Source: Oenanthe sinensis (Eukaryota > Streptophyta > Magnoliopsida > Apiales > Apiaceae). From it: DNA of 64,000 bases. The notes beneath the pieces were generated by a model. The model was given only the letters and a program-made list of their open reading frames with translations, made no database searches and was not told the DNA's origin. The stretch is from NCBI GenBank assembly GCA_028671895.1, contig CM053800.1, forward strand, positions 8,205,886 to 8,269,885, given 5' to 3'. Positions 21,441-33,296 of this stretch are shown in pieces (position 1 is the stretch's first letter; every line of letters starts with the position of its first letter). Made by a program: the position numbers and the translations under genes.

Positions 21441-22150
21441 TTTTATTATGCAACAACTTCTAAAACCTCTTCAAGGGCATTCAAAGTATTCAACCTAAGG
21501 ACAAAGACGTAATCAATCAATGTCTCTTTTGAGGAAGGGAAAATAGCTGGCTTACATGATAATGATGCACAGGAACTCTGAGATTTGAGAATGAACTGCA
21601 GAAAATAAACTTTGGTGAACCAAACTCTGATGAGTCAAACTCTGGTGAACCAAAATCTGACGAAATAAACTCTGTTAAACCAAACTCTGGTGAGGTAAAA
21701 TTTGATTCTTTAAACCCTGATTCAGAAATGATTGAAATAGAAATTGAAGATTCTGCACATGTTAAGGGGGAACAATATCAATCAAATACTAACATTGAAG
21801 ATCAAAACACAGTAATTGAAATATTAGAGTCTGACCAAACTCTGAACAACCCAAACTCTGAAACCCTAAACTCTGATCCATCAAACTCTGAGACTACAAA
21901 CACTGATACCTCAATCTTTGATAATTCAAACTCTAAGTACATAAACTCTGAGACATGAAACACTGATGGAAGCACATCTTCAGGGGGAGGATCAGTATTT
22001 ACAGAAGAATCATTCTATGAAGGCACAAATCATGGGGGATCATCTAGTTCTAGAAATCTCTCTCATCCAAGAAAGTGGACAAAAGATCACACACCTGATT
22101 TAATTAGTAGTGATCTAAAAAGTAAAGTAAAGACAAGAAAAGCTACCTAG
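21441..22150 (+). pseudogene. S1 linker between integrase and RT, rich in NSD/NSE repeats
   Basis: Between integrase and RT lies a segment dominated by repeats of the DNA word AAACTCTGA (at least a dozen between 21600 and 21960), translating to NSD/NSE/NSG units. The preceding part has lost the frame. In related elements this linker is acidic and variable. The same word recurs in the non-coding spacer and in the LTR. Confidence 0.7.
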
Positions 22151-22965
22151 AATGAATGTCTATTTCATAGTTTTCTTTCTCAAATAGAACTAAAGAAGGT
22201 TGAAGATGCTTTGAAGGATGTAGATTGGGTGACTGCAATGCCAGAGGAATTGAATGAGTTTGAAAGGAATGAAGTTTGGACCCTAGTACCAAGGCCAAAG
22301 AACAGATCAATTATTGGCACAAAATGGGTATTCAGGAACAAGACAGACTCTGATGGAATTATTACAAGAAACAAGGCAAGACTGGTAGCCAAAGGTTACT
22401 CTCAATAAGAAGGCATTGATTATGATGAAACCTATGCACCAGTAGCCAGACTTGAAGCAATCAGAATTTTTCTTGCTTATGCTGCACATAAGAAATTCAA
22501 GGTCTACCAGCTGGATATTAAAAATGCATTTTTAAATGGTGAACTTGAAGAATAAGTTTATGTTGAAAAACCACCTGGCTTTGTCAATCTAAAATATCCA
22601 AATCATATCTACAGACTGGATAAAGCCTTATATGGACTCAAACAAGCATCAAGGGCCTGGTATGAAACTTTAGCTCTATTTTTACTTGAAAGTAGTTTCA
22701 CTAGAGGTACAATTGATAAAACCTTGTTTTATATAACTCAAGGTAAGGATTTATTATTGGTACAAATATATGCTGATGATATTATATTTGGTTCCACTAA
22801 TAAGAAGCTCTGTGAAAGATTTCCAAAGTTAATGCAGTCCAGGTATCAAATGAGCATGATGGGAGAATTGAGTTATTTTCTAGGCTTACAAGTAAAACAG
22901 ACTGAAGAAGACATTTTCATTAATCAGTCTAATTATACAAAGAATCTACTCACAAAATTTTAAAT
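22151..22965 (+). pseudogene. S1 pol: reverse transcriptase
   Basis: Copia RT blocks are seen in order: FERNEVWTLVPRPKN, GTKWVFRNKTDSDG, ARLVAKGYSQ, then a stop at 22406-22408 where other copia RTs have Gln. Next come VYQLDIKNAFLNGE, LYGLKQASRAWYE and the active site YADDIIFGS (near 22770-22795, YADD rather than YVDD). Further stops lie at 22555 and 22963. The domain is otherwise well conserved. Confidence 0.88.
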
Positions 22966-23716
22966 GCAAGACTCTGCATCTGCTACAACTCCTATGGCTA
23001 CTGCAACAAAGCTTGATCAAGACACTGGAGAACCTATTGATATTACACCATACAGAGGAATGATTGGTTCTCTACTCTATTTGACTGCAAGTAGACCAGA
23101 CATCATGTTTGCCACATGTCTCTGTGCTAGATTTCAAGCAGATCCATGGATACCTCATTTGATAGTTGTGAAGAGAATTTTCAGATATCTCAAGGGCACT
23201 ATTAATCTTGACTTATGGTATCCTAGAGAGTCTGATTTTAAATTAATTGGCTATTCAGATGTTGATTTTGCAGGATACAAGATTGACAAAAAAAGTAAAA
23301 GTGGCAGTTGTCAATTTTTAGGTGGAAGACTTGTGTCATGGTTTAGCAAGAAGCATAAATCAATCTCAACATCAACAGCAGAGGCTGAATATATAGCTGT
23401 AGGAAGCTGTTGTGCATAGATATTATGGATGAAAAATCAACTATTGGATTATGGTTTGAACTTTTCTAAAATTCCTATTTATTGTGATAATCAAAATGCT
23501 ATTGAAATGACAGGAAATCCAGTTCAATATTCTCTGACAAAGCACATCAGTATCAGATATCATTTCATAAGGGAACATGTTATGGAAGGCACAATTGAAT
23601 TATATTTTGTTCCCACAGATCAACAAATAGCAGATATATTCATCAAGCGTTTGCCTGAAGCAACATTTGATAGACTGGTTTATGAATTAGGGATGGTGAC
23701 AAGTGGCTCAACTTGA
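22964..23716 (+). pseudogene. S1 pol: RT thumb and RNase H
   Basis: This contains TPMATATKLDQ, YRGMIGSLLYLTASRPD and the RNase H motifs GYSDVDFAGY, STAEAEYIAVGS and, after a TAG at 23417-23419, CDNQNAIEM and TKHISIRYHFIREH. It ends ELGMVTSGST then TGA at 23714-23716. The acidic residues of the RNase H active site are all visible. One stop splits the domain. Confidence 0.88.
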
Positions 23717-24270
23717 GATAATAAAGTTTCAGAAAATCAGAGTATATGTTAGAGTATGGAGTAAACTCTGATGAAATTGGAGTAAACTCTGATCATTGAA
23801 GCATCTAATCTCTGATCACCAGTTATCAGTGTTTATGGTAAACTCTGTCAGAGTATGTGGTAAACTCTGACAGTACATCCTAAACTCTGACTCATATAAA
23901 CTTTGATTTCATAAACTCTGTTTAAGTGGTAAACTCTGAGATTATAGTTATGACATCATATTTCATATTTCTGACATCATAATTATCATTCTCTGATTGG
24001 ACTTGTAATAAGGCGTGTGTATCTCACGAATGGCGATTCATATCATTACACAAATATATATACACATGCTGTATTTTGAGACTCGTACTAATAATTATTC
24101 TTTCAATCAGTTTTTGTCACATGTCCCACTACAAGTTATATACAAATGAAATGGCACAGTTTAATTTTTATTGTAACTTTGAGTTATTCATCTGTATATA
24201 TTATTCTTCATTTGCTCTTTCGTTTCTCATAAACCCTAATTGTTCAAACCTGCAAATCCTTAGTGTTTCA
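23717..24270 (+). other. S1 pol-ORF3 spacer with AACTCTGA repeats
   Basis: This is non-coding. Between 23755 and 23945 the words GTAAACTCTGA / TAAACTCTGA occur about ten times at irregular spacing, often as near-palindromes with GAGT...ACTCT arms. The second half is ordinary AT-rich sequence with a TATATATA tract, and may hold the signal for making the ORF3 message. Confidence 0.7.
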
Positions 24271-27200
24271 ATGGCATCTAAAGGACAATCTTTCCAAACT
24301 TATAATTTTGCTGTCGCAAACTATATTGCTATGTTAAATAAATCTGATGCACATGAGGATTATCATGTCGTTCAAGATTTCTTAAGGCAAAGTTACATAG
24401 GCTATGCTTTGCAAGAACCTTTAAACTTCTCTGCTGAATCTTTGATAAGAATTTGGTCGTCCGCAAAGTTTAACAATGCAGGTGATGATGAAGAACCAAT
24501 CATCACGTTCAACTATAATGGCAAGCACTTGATAACACCGGCTGTTGGTTGACAAGCCCTTCATCTTCCAGAAGTGTCTGTGTATGATGAGATGGTGGAA
24601 GAAGAACAAATTAAAGAATTTTTCAGGTCAATAGGCTATGGAGGAAGCCTATCAAAGTTGGGGAGCCTAACAAGACCTAATCTTAGAAGAGAATGGAGTT
24701 TCTTCTTCGATTGTATTACAAGGGCCTTCATAGGCAAATGCACAAATTTTGATGCAATCCCTCAGCTAGCACAACAGATTGGGTATTCTCTTACCCATAA
24801 TCTCAATTTTAACTTTCCTTGTTCAATAATTAGGCAGCTGGCTAGCAAAATAAATGATGATGTTCATACTATATATTTTGCAAGATTTCTTCAGTTAATT
24901 TTTAATCATTTGTTACCTGATGTAAATTTTGAGAATGATCAAAGTTTAGCTAGTTTTTGTATGAATAAGAGAATTTTTGTTGACCTAGCTAGGAAAGATG
25001 CTAAGAAAGGTAATCTCTCTCCTCTCTATTATCCCTCATGGGTCAGGCTTCTCTTAAATCAGAGAATGCCTACCATGTATGGAAGGGATTTTCTCTTTGT
25101 GGCTATGGATCAGAGTTTAGAACCCTCTGATTTTAACCCAAGCCACCTTCCAAACACTGAAACTCACACACTTTTGCCAACCTCTACAGTCTACCAAAAG
25201 GCTGTAGTTGCAAAACTTACCTCTCAACAGGGCACGAGCAAAAGGAAGGGGAAGGCAGTGAAAGAATCTTCTCCTAAAAAGAGAAAATTGATTGATGAAG
25301 ATTCAGATTCTGATGAAGGGTTGGTTTTTGCCAAGAGAAAGACTGTTGAACAGGCTTCTGAGATACCTCCTGCACCTTTTATGAAGCCATTCACAGTAAA
25401 TCCAATGCCTGAGGTGAAGAAGAAGATGAGAAGATTAGTCAAAGCTGTAAACTCTTATGTTGCAAACACTGAAGGACTAAACACTGATGCAACAATAAAC
25501 TCTAATGTCTTGCTGGAAGGAAAATATTCCTTGGAAGGAACCTGGATTACTAATTCCAATTGAGAACATGATTCTTCGGTATGTCAAGTCAAAAGCTGAT
25601 TGGTGGAAAAATATTGCCCATTATAACCGTGAACGTATTAGACGGGGGCTACTGTTGACAAGACAGTCTGCAGGAAAAATTTGAAAAATCTAAATGATCT
25701 GTGGCTCAAGGCTGAACAGGAGGGACAACACAATTATTTGAAAGATGGGTCATATGTCACTCTAGAGGAAGCTGTTCCTGTAGCAATCTCTGATTCTCCT
25801 ATAAACTCACCCAAGCAAATTATCAAGGAGATTTCTTATGAAAGAGTTAGGTAGTTGGTAGAACAAGTAATGAAAGAAATGGAAGAAAAAAAGTCTACAT
25901 CATTACCCTCTCCAAGTTCCAAATAGTTTTCAAGGAAGAAGAAGAAGTATGTCACTTTTGGCCAAGATACACAAGAACCTATTTCTCAAAGTGAAGCAGC
26001 AATCTCTACATAGCCAGGCACACAAGAACCTGTTGATCAAAGTTCAACAACAGCCACAATTCCAGTAGATGAAGCCAGCTTGGATTAGGGGTACAACCCA
26101 CAAGAACCTTCAGCTCAAAGGGTTGAAGAAGTTGTTAAGGCCTCAGCCACACAAGAACCATACAATCAAAGTTTGGATGCAGACACTCTACCTATTCTAG
26201 AAGACCTTGTTGTTGCTGATGCTGAAAGCCAATCTGTGGCTGAGTCAAGCCCACAAGAACCTTCACCTCAAAGTGGTGAAGTATCTAAAGATGTGACTCA
26301 GGTCCCACAAGAACCAATAATCCATTTTATGATTGCAGAACAAGACTCTAATGTTGGACAAATAAAATTTGATGAAGCTCCACTGGCATTCTTTGATGCT
26401 CTTATGGTGCAATCAATTTCTGCTCAGCCAATGGAGACAACATCCACATCCACAACTCAAGGTATAAACTCTAAATTTTCTTCAGAATATGCATTCTCTG
26501 ATGGTTTAAGTTCAGATTTTACCTTTCCTATTTTAACTGCTAGAATGATCATGAATAGTCCTGAAAAGGGTAACCTTAGTCATGTAACTACAGTCAACCT
26601 TTCTCAGCCACCTCTTATTTCTGTAGGACATTGTGTGTTGAGCCTTTCTAGTGAGTCTGAGGTAAAATGTGTGAAAAATAGATTTAATGAGAGGCAGACA
26701 CAGGATCTGGTAAAAGGTGAGGTAGAATTGAGAAAGAAGTTAGTTACTTCTAGTAAGAAAAATCTAACTCTTAAAAGTTATGATATGTGTGATGTGAGAA
26801 GTAATGAGATTACTTTAAAAAAATAAGAGTGACTTAGGATGTTCCATATCTTTTGTAGGTACTCAGAGTTTATCTGTTACAAACTCTGATCTTTTGGTAA
26901 ACTCTGAGAAAGTCATAAACTCTGATGGGGAGGACACAGACTCTGATGAGCCTATTTTTGCTGATGAAGAAGTCACAGAACTGTCAATCCCCTACACACA
27001 AAGGTACAATACTAAGAAGTGGCCAGTAAATTCTCATGATGCACATGAAAGATTGAGAATGGAGTATCCTGATTACATGGTGGTAGCACAACTCAAAGGA
27101 GAAATTCAAGCTACTCTAGATGCTGAAGGAATAAAAAGAGATTTCACTTCTAAGGCAGAATCATCTCAAGATGTATTGATAAATTCTCTTAAACAAAAAG

Positions 27201-29005
27201 TTTGGGATAGTTCATAGAAATACTCAAATGAAGTCATCTATTGGCCACATGTTTATGAGTTGATAAGTAAAGCTGATAAGGAAATACACTCTGAAGAAAT
27301 GAAGTCACTTTTAAAGGCTACTACTGTGTTGTCCAAGGGACTTCACAATGAAATTGATGACCTAAAGGATCCAGTCAACAAAAACTCTACTTTTGTTCAA
27401 TCTGCTATTACAGCATCATAACATTCTTTGGAATTAAAAATCAAAACTGTCTCAGCCAAACAGGATGCATTGGAAGCTAAAGTGGATAATCTTTCTAAAT
27501 CTGTCAGTTCTATACAGGGAATGCTATATATAATAGTTGAAATTCTTACTGTGAGCAAATGGAATGATGTCAGAAAGGGGGAGAAGGTTTCAGACAAATG
27601 CAAGGAGGATGCTGCACACCAACTTGACAAACCTGATGATGAAGATCAAGGGATTCATAAGGAGGGAAAACAAACTCTAAAGCAACAAACTCTGATTGGT
27701 CAAACTCTGTCAACCACTTAAACTCTGATGGCAACAAACTCTGACAAACAGTTAATATCTGACAAATAGCAAACTCTGATAGAAGCTGATTTGGCACTAG
27801 CAAAAAGGCTTAAAGAAGAAGAGAAGCCTGAGAAAATTGAGGAACAAAATTTAAAGGATGCAGAACTGGCAAGTAAGCTATTTGAAGAGGAAAATCCAGG
27901 ATTAGATCCAGTTACTGTGGAAGCTGAATTGAAGAAGTCTGGTACTGACAGTGCTCAAGTCCAGAAAAAGAAAATATATGTGAAGAAAGGTCTAATTCAG
28001 AAAAAGGTACCTGCTCAACAGAAGAAACCATAATCTAAGTCTATCCAAATCGAAACTGTTGAAACTCCCAAGCCAGTTGCTCAATCAAAACCAGTTTTAG
28101 AAATTCAAATAAGATCATCTGCAAGAATTCAACAAAAAGCTCTAGCTAAGCCAAAAACTCCTCTCACTATGTCTGGAACAACTTTTCTTCCAGGTGGTTC
28201 AAGCTTTGATGATGAGGAAGAAGATCAACATCAATCTCTGATAAGGAAGAAAAGGTCTAATCTTCTGTGGACAAAGACTCAAACTCTGACTCTCAATGCC
28301 AGACTTGGAAAAGACAAATGTGGTATCGGTGATTCACATGCTAAGGTCTACTGGGGTGAAACAAATATCTTTAGAGATCCCTTTTCATTGAAAGATAAAC
28401 CTGAAGAAGAGTTGTCTCAAGAACATTTGGACAAATTAATCTCTTTTAACATTGTGAAGGATATCTTTGATGGTGCTCAAGCTAAGGAGAAGCTCATTTA
28501 TTTCTTAGAGGATGAGAGAGTTTTGAAGATTGCTCAAGAAGATTTAATTCAAAAAGCATCTAAAGAACTTGAATATGTTCTATATCTTTTTAATAAGGAA
28601 AATGAAGTTACTTCTAGATAGGTGAAGATTCTTGAAGGAGTGATAACTGAGAAGAAGAAGAATGAAAGGCTGATGATGTTAAATTATGAAGAGTATGGAC
28701 CTGGATATACACTTGAAGATGGCACAAGAAGAGCTATGAGGAAAAGAGATTCAAGGGTCAAAATGGTGTTAGGGATTCCTACACTAATCTTAAATCCTGA
28801 TGGTATGAAGGCCTATTGCATTGTCTTGGATGAAAGAATGAAAAGATCATCAATCTATGCTCTAAGGGCTGCAATATATCAAATAGATGATTCTTCTGAA
28901 CAAATGAAGGAATTGAAGGAGAAGCTGCTTGAGCTGTTGAAAAGTGCTGAAGAAAAGCTCTTGAATCAATTTCTGAAAGATGATTTCTCCTACAAAAGAA
29001 TCTGA
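24271..29005 (+). pseudogene. S1 third ORF (Sirevirus ORF3), unusually long and broken
   Basis: The likely start is ATG at 24271 (MASKGQSFQTYNF). Conserved N-terminal blocks run to about 25150 with an in-frame TGA at 24550-24552. A basic NLS-like stretch (KRKGKAVKESSPKKRK) lies at about 25235-25290. After a frameshift near 25560 come repeats built on (T/P)QEP between 25960 and 26320. Next are acidic, AACTCTGA-rich linkers, and coiled-coil-like sequence at about 27430-27560. The C-terminal region (28169-29005) has one in-frame TAG at 28619-28621 and ends in a Lys/Glu/Leu helix. The original protein would be about 1,500 residues, roughly twice the usual Sirevirus ORF3. The function of this ORF family is unknown; the older envelope label rests on position. 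Confidence 0.75.
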
Positions 29006-29089
29006 ATCATGAAGGATAAACAAACTCTGATGCATTTGTCTTGAATTTCTGACATCATAAGTGAAATTTATGTTTTAATTCTTAAAGCA

Positions 29090-29104
29090 TAAATTGGGGA
29101 AGAT
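29090..29104 (+). other. Polypurine tract of S1
   Basis: AAATTGGGGAAGAT lies directly before the 3' LTR and primes plus-strand DNA synthesis. The same tract in inverted form is seen at 18431-18445. Confidence 0.7.
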
Positions 29105-29632
29105 TTTTAGGAAGCAACCACTAATGGCTGTCAGAGAATACAAATCAGAGTTTACACTGCTGACGTCATCAGAGTTTAAGGAGCTGTCGGACAGAGTTTA
29201 CTCTATCAGAGAATGCACAATCAGAGTTTACTCTAACAGAGAATGCTCTATCAGAGAATAACAACCGACAGAGTTTGCAAGACAAGTTTTTCAGGAAGTA
29301 ATTCAAATCAGAGTCTGAATATGATAGTAACAAGGAATCCTAATGCAAGTATATTTCCTTATGTAAAGTTGTTCTATTTCTAATCTGATTTGTAATTGAG
29401 TTGTAACTGTGTCTATATAAACACAGGCATAGGTTAACATCAAAGAAATCTTTACAAGTAATATCTTTCATAACCTAGCAGCTCTTAAGAATAAAGTGTT
29501 TCTTGAGAGAGTTCTGTAATCTATTCAATATTATCAATACATATCTGTGATTCATTTACATACTTGTGTTATTAATCGATTTTCTGGCACTATTACATTC
29601 AACCCCCCTTCTGTAATAATTTATTTATCTGG

Positions 29633-29639
<7 letters not shown>
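29105..29639 (+). repeat. 3' LTR of S1
   Basis: This is homologous to 18482-19018. It has a damaged first dinucleotide (TT instead of TG) and ends GGGCAAACA. It carries the same TATA region and two AGAGTTTACTCT copies at 29193-29204 and 29223-29234. There are many substitutions and small indels relative to the 5' LTR, so insertion is old. Confidence 0.85.

Positions 29640-29681
<42 letters not shown>
29637..29681. repeat. (CA)n microsatellite
   Basis: An uninterrupted CA dinucleotide tract begins within the terminal ACA of the S1 3' LTR. Confidence 0.9.
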
Positions 29682-29683
<2 letters not shown>

Positions 29684-29756
29684 AAGGAGAAGACGAGGGC
29701 GGTGAGGTGGCGCTCCTAATATGCTCTGTTATATTTTTCTAATGTTTTCAGATTTT

Positions 29757-30415
29757 TGCAATTTTAAATACTAATAATTAAAACTTCCTTTTCAACAATT
29801 AAAATTTTAGAGAAAAAAAGATTTGAAAAGATTTGATATAAAAGGTTTTAAAGGAAAGGATTTTTTTAATTTTAAATACTAATAATTAAAACTTCATTTT
29901 CAGCCATCGAAATTTTAGAGATAAAAAGATTTGAAAAGATTTGATATAAAAGGTTTAAAAGGAAAATAAAAAAATGAAAAAGAAATAGCTATGAAATAAG
30001 AAATAAGCTTTATATGGAATATAAAAATTAAAAGGAAAATAAAATATAAGAAATAATTATTTTTTAGAAATGATAAGAAATAAATTATATATGAAGATTT
30101 TGTAACTAATTTTTGAAGATGAAAATTATAAAAAGGTAATAATGATTTTTATATGGAATTTTTGTAACTATTTTTTAGCAAACAAAAAATAATTTAATAT
30201 TTTACAGAAGTGACAAAAATTATAAAGATACAATGATTTTACAAATTAGACGTGACACTAAATTTCTCAATAGAAAATTTATAACATATTTTTAAATATT
30301 AATAATTAAAACTTATTTTATCATCATCGAAATTATAAAGAAGATTTATAATTGCAAAAAAATTGATAATAAATATTTTTGAAAAGATTTGATATATAAA
30401 TTTTAAAAGAAAAAG
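29757..30415 (+). repeat. Three diverged copies of a ~100-bp repeat
   Basis: The phrase TTTTAAATACTAATAATTAAAACTT followed by a GAAAAGATTTGATATAAA block begins at about 29759, 29870 and, more diverged, 30291. The first two are about 90% alike by eye. Nothing is coding. The remainder of 29682-31140 is AT-rich DNA with no gene. Confidence 0.6.
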
Positions 30416-31155
30416 GGAAATAAAAGATAACTATTTTTTTAGAGATGACAAAAAATAACTATAATATAGAAAACATAAAGAGATTCGTCATTCCTGACCT
30501 GCTTCGCCTTGTGCTCATTTCCTTTATATTGAAGGGGTTCGTACCTATTTTTTAGAGATGACAATTATAAAAAAAAAAAATAATATTTTTTATATATATT
30601 TTTCATAACTATTTTTATCAAATGACAAGAAATAAGTTACAATTTTTTAGAAGTGACAAGAATTATAATGAGAGAATGATTTTGTAATCAAGATCGATCT
30701 ATATAAAGAATTCGTCTTTTTTAACGTACAATTTTGTTCTCTCCTAGAGATTTAGGTTTTATAAATTTTCATATACCAGTTATGAATGTCATATATATAT
30801 ATATATATTTCTTTGTTGCAAACTTTTAATAATACTTATATAGTTTACCTTTGGTTTGATTTTTTTTATAATTATATACACTTAATTGATGTTCATCTGA
30901 TAATTATTTATAATGTTTATACGTTTAATCTTATTCTTTATTTTTAAATTTCAGGGTATGTACATGAGATTCTTAATACAGATCGTAAAAGAAGAGAAAT
31001 GATGTGAGAAAAAGAGCACAACAACTTAAATCACCACGTATCCCGTAGCTACGATTTACGTCCCTATCTGTATCCACACAAACACTTAATTTTCGAAGGA
31101 TAATGTATTTTTAATATACAATTGATTTATGATATCTTGGATTACACTCTCTTGA

Positions 31156-31800
31156 ATCCTTTGAATAATAATAGAGACAATTGGATGATAAGAGTGAGAT
31201 TATGCAAGATGTGAGATGCAATCAATACACAAACAAGCAATCAATTTAGTCTTGACATGATTTTAATTAATGATGAAAATGTTAACAAATTTTTGTTATT
31301 TATTAATTTATTACAATTATTCATTTGTACTAACATTTTGATACTTTAATTTATGATAGGAAAATCTTATCCATGCAACAATTCAAAAGTATCTATTTTT
31401 TTGATTCAAACATATTTTGGAAGAAGGGACTTTATATAGTATTAAAAACTTAAAAGTAGTTGCAAGTACCGGCCCATATAGACCACTATCATGTGAGCTT
31501 AAAGTGATGTTTTTACGTGCAATGGTCTCAAAAAAGTTGGAAGAAGGAATCATCAACATACCACTACATGGATTTGAGTTCATATGTTCGGATATAATTG
31601 AAACACGTGTTAATGATACTAATATACGGTTAGGTATTTTACTAAAATAAGATATTATAAGTCACACACACATATAATTTGAAATTATATTGTTTAATAT
31701 TTATATAATGTTACTAATATTTATCTAGATGTCGTTGACTGCTTGACATACATTGGTGACATTAATATTGTTAGCGGCGGATGGGAAAAAAAGAGATCTT
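31156..31800 (+). pseudogene. RPA70-like (DUF223 / OB-fold) gene fragment with introns
   Basis: The exon-like part at 31156-31280 reads RDNWMIRVRLCKM, a TGA, then SLDMILINDE, like the start of the first OB fold of plant RPA1-type proteins. After a possible intron, 31360-31650 reads ENLIHATIQKYLFF, a TGA, then GTLYSIKNLKVVASTGPYRP and NIPLHGFEF. A third piece after TAG at 31728 reads DVVDCLTYIGDI. The blocks are in the right order for the DUF223/RPA DNA-binding family, which occurs both as host RPA and as an accessory protein in plant Helitrons. Two stops and doubtful splice sites make it a pseudogene. A GC hairpin 190 bp downstream hints at a Helitron origin. Confidence 0.72.
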
Positions 31801-31991
31801 AGAATCATAACAAATTAGTAAATTGTGAATTATAATACACATATATATTTTGAAATTATTATTTGATTTTATAATATTTATATATTTAATACTACTATTT
31901 TGGTTTAATATAATTTTGTTATATCAAATTTTATCATATACAGTTCAGTTATCAGTAATTTAATTTTGGGGGAAAATTTTATTATGAGCCC

Positions 31992-32006
31992 ACCGCGAAG
32001 CGCGGT
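31992..32006. repeat. GC-rich hairpin, possible Helitron 3' relic
   Basis: ACCGCG-AAG-CGCGGT is a perfect 6-bp stem with a 3-base loop standing alone in AT-rich DNA, next to the RPA-like pseudogene. Helitron 3' ends carry such hairpins, but no CTRR ending follows at the usual distance on either strand. Confidence 0.35.
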
Positions 32007-32060
32007 TTTTTCCATGAGTTATATATAGGATATAATAATATAGATATAGATAAGATTGAG

Positions 32061-33288
32061 ATAAGTATTTTTGTATAAATATTAAAATTTACATAAGAAT
32101 CATACCGTATGGGTCGTTTCTCCTGGGCTGTCCATAATATACTCCACAAATTATTGAGTCCAAAAATATAACGATCGACCATAGTAGAACTAGTATGGAT
32201 TTCATGTAGATCTATATTTATTTAATTTTTTTTAGTAAAGCAATTCACTAATAAAAAGTTACATGACATCTATAATAAAAATTATTAAAATGGGATGAAT
32301 TAATTTTTTGATTTTCGAGTATACATTGCGCTCTTGTACTATATATGACTTATCCCTTCTTGACACAAAAAATAATGATTTATTACTAACTGATATATAT
32401 ATATATCTGTATTATGTTATTAAAAAAAAATTGATCGGTTATGATAGTTTTATATATTAAGTTATATTATAATTTATAGATTTTTAAAATAAACAAGTAA
32501 AAAAATTTAGATTTAATATAATGAATATTTTAGATTTTAACATCTAAGATATCACAAAAGGTTTATTTCTGTTAACAACATATTAAAATATAATATTAAT
32601 AATATTAGTTTTAAAGATATAAACACAATCTATTTTTTTAAATTTTATTTTAATTAAAAATTATTATTAATCATTTACACTAGAATTTTATTAAAATTAT
32701 ATATAATTTTTAAAATGTATATAATAAAAATAAAAAATGAAAAAAACTTCTACATCAAAAGCTTTATAAGTTTTTATATTATTAAAACCGAAACAATAAA
32801 AATTTGATAATTTGTCTTTGTCGGTATTGAAATGGGCAAAAGCCCTTAATCTCACTTTTTAATAATTTGCTGCCCATAATATCAGATCTCGCTCAAACTG
32901 GCTAAAATAACACAATGAATACGCAAGCTGTGAATGTGAATATTAGACAACACATACTGTAAATGCGCATAATCATTTTTTCACGCATAATTATTTTTTT
33001 ATCCTCTCTGTTTTAATGAGTTTTCTTTATTAGTTTTTGTAGTATACGCATCATTATGATGCGAATATTAAATACATACGCAAATACATAATGCGTATCT
33101 ACATAACTTTTGTATGTGCAATTCTGTTTCGTTGAAGATGGGTGGAGATGCGTCAACATAAAATTATGTATTTAAGAATTTGATGAATGATTGATTATAC
33201 ACTAATCTATGAAAAGGTTACAAAAATAACCAAGATCTAATTATATGAAGCAATATTTTTTGAAAACTCATATATATACGTGTGTATG
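32061..33288. other. Intergenic AT-rich sequence
   Basis: There is no gene. A small perfect inverted repeat CGCATCATTATGATGCG lies near 33047-33063, in a stretch with several ACGCAT words (32930-33110). Confidence 0.45.
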
Positions 33289-33296
33289 AGTGTGAG

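Larger units (their letters stand above)
18482..29639 (+). mobile_element. Ty1/copia Sirevirus S1, full-length but inactive
   Basis: The 5' LTR, Met-tRNA primer site, gag, PR, IN, RT, RNase H, a non-coding spacer, a very long third ORF, polypurine tract and 3' LTR follow in order over 11.2 kb. Integrase before RT makes it Ty1/copia. A third ORF after RNase H and a long Gag place it among the Sireviruses (SIRE1/Maximus). Every ORF has in-frame stops or frameshifts. No matching 5-bp target duplication is seen: the left flank is an inverted LTR remnant and the right flank a (CA)n tract. Confidence 0.9.
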
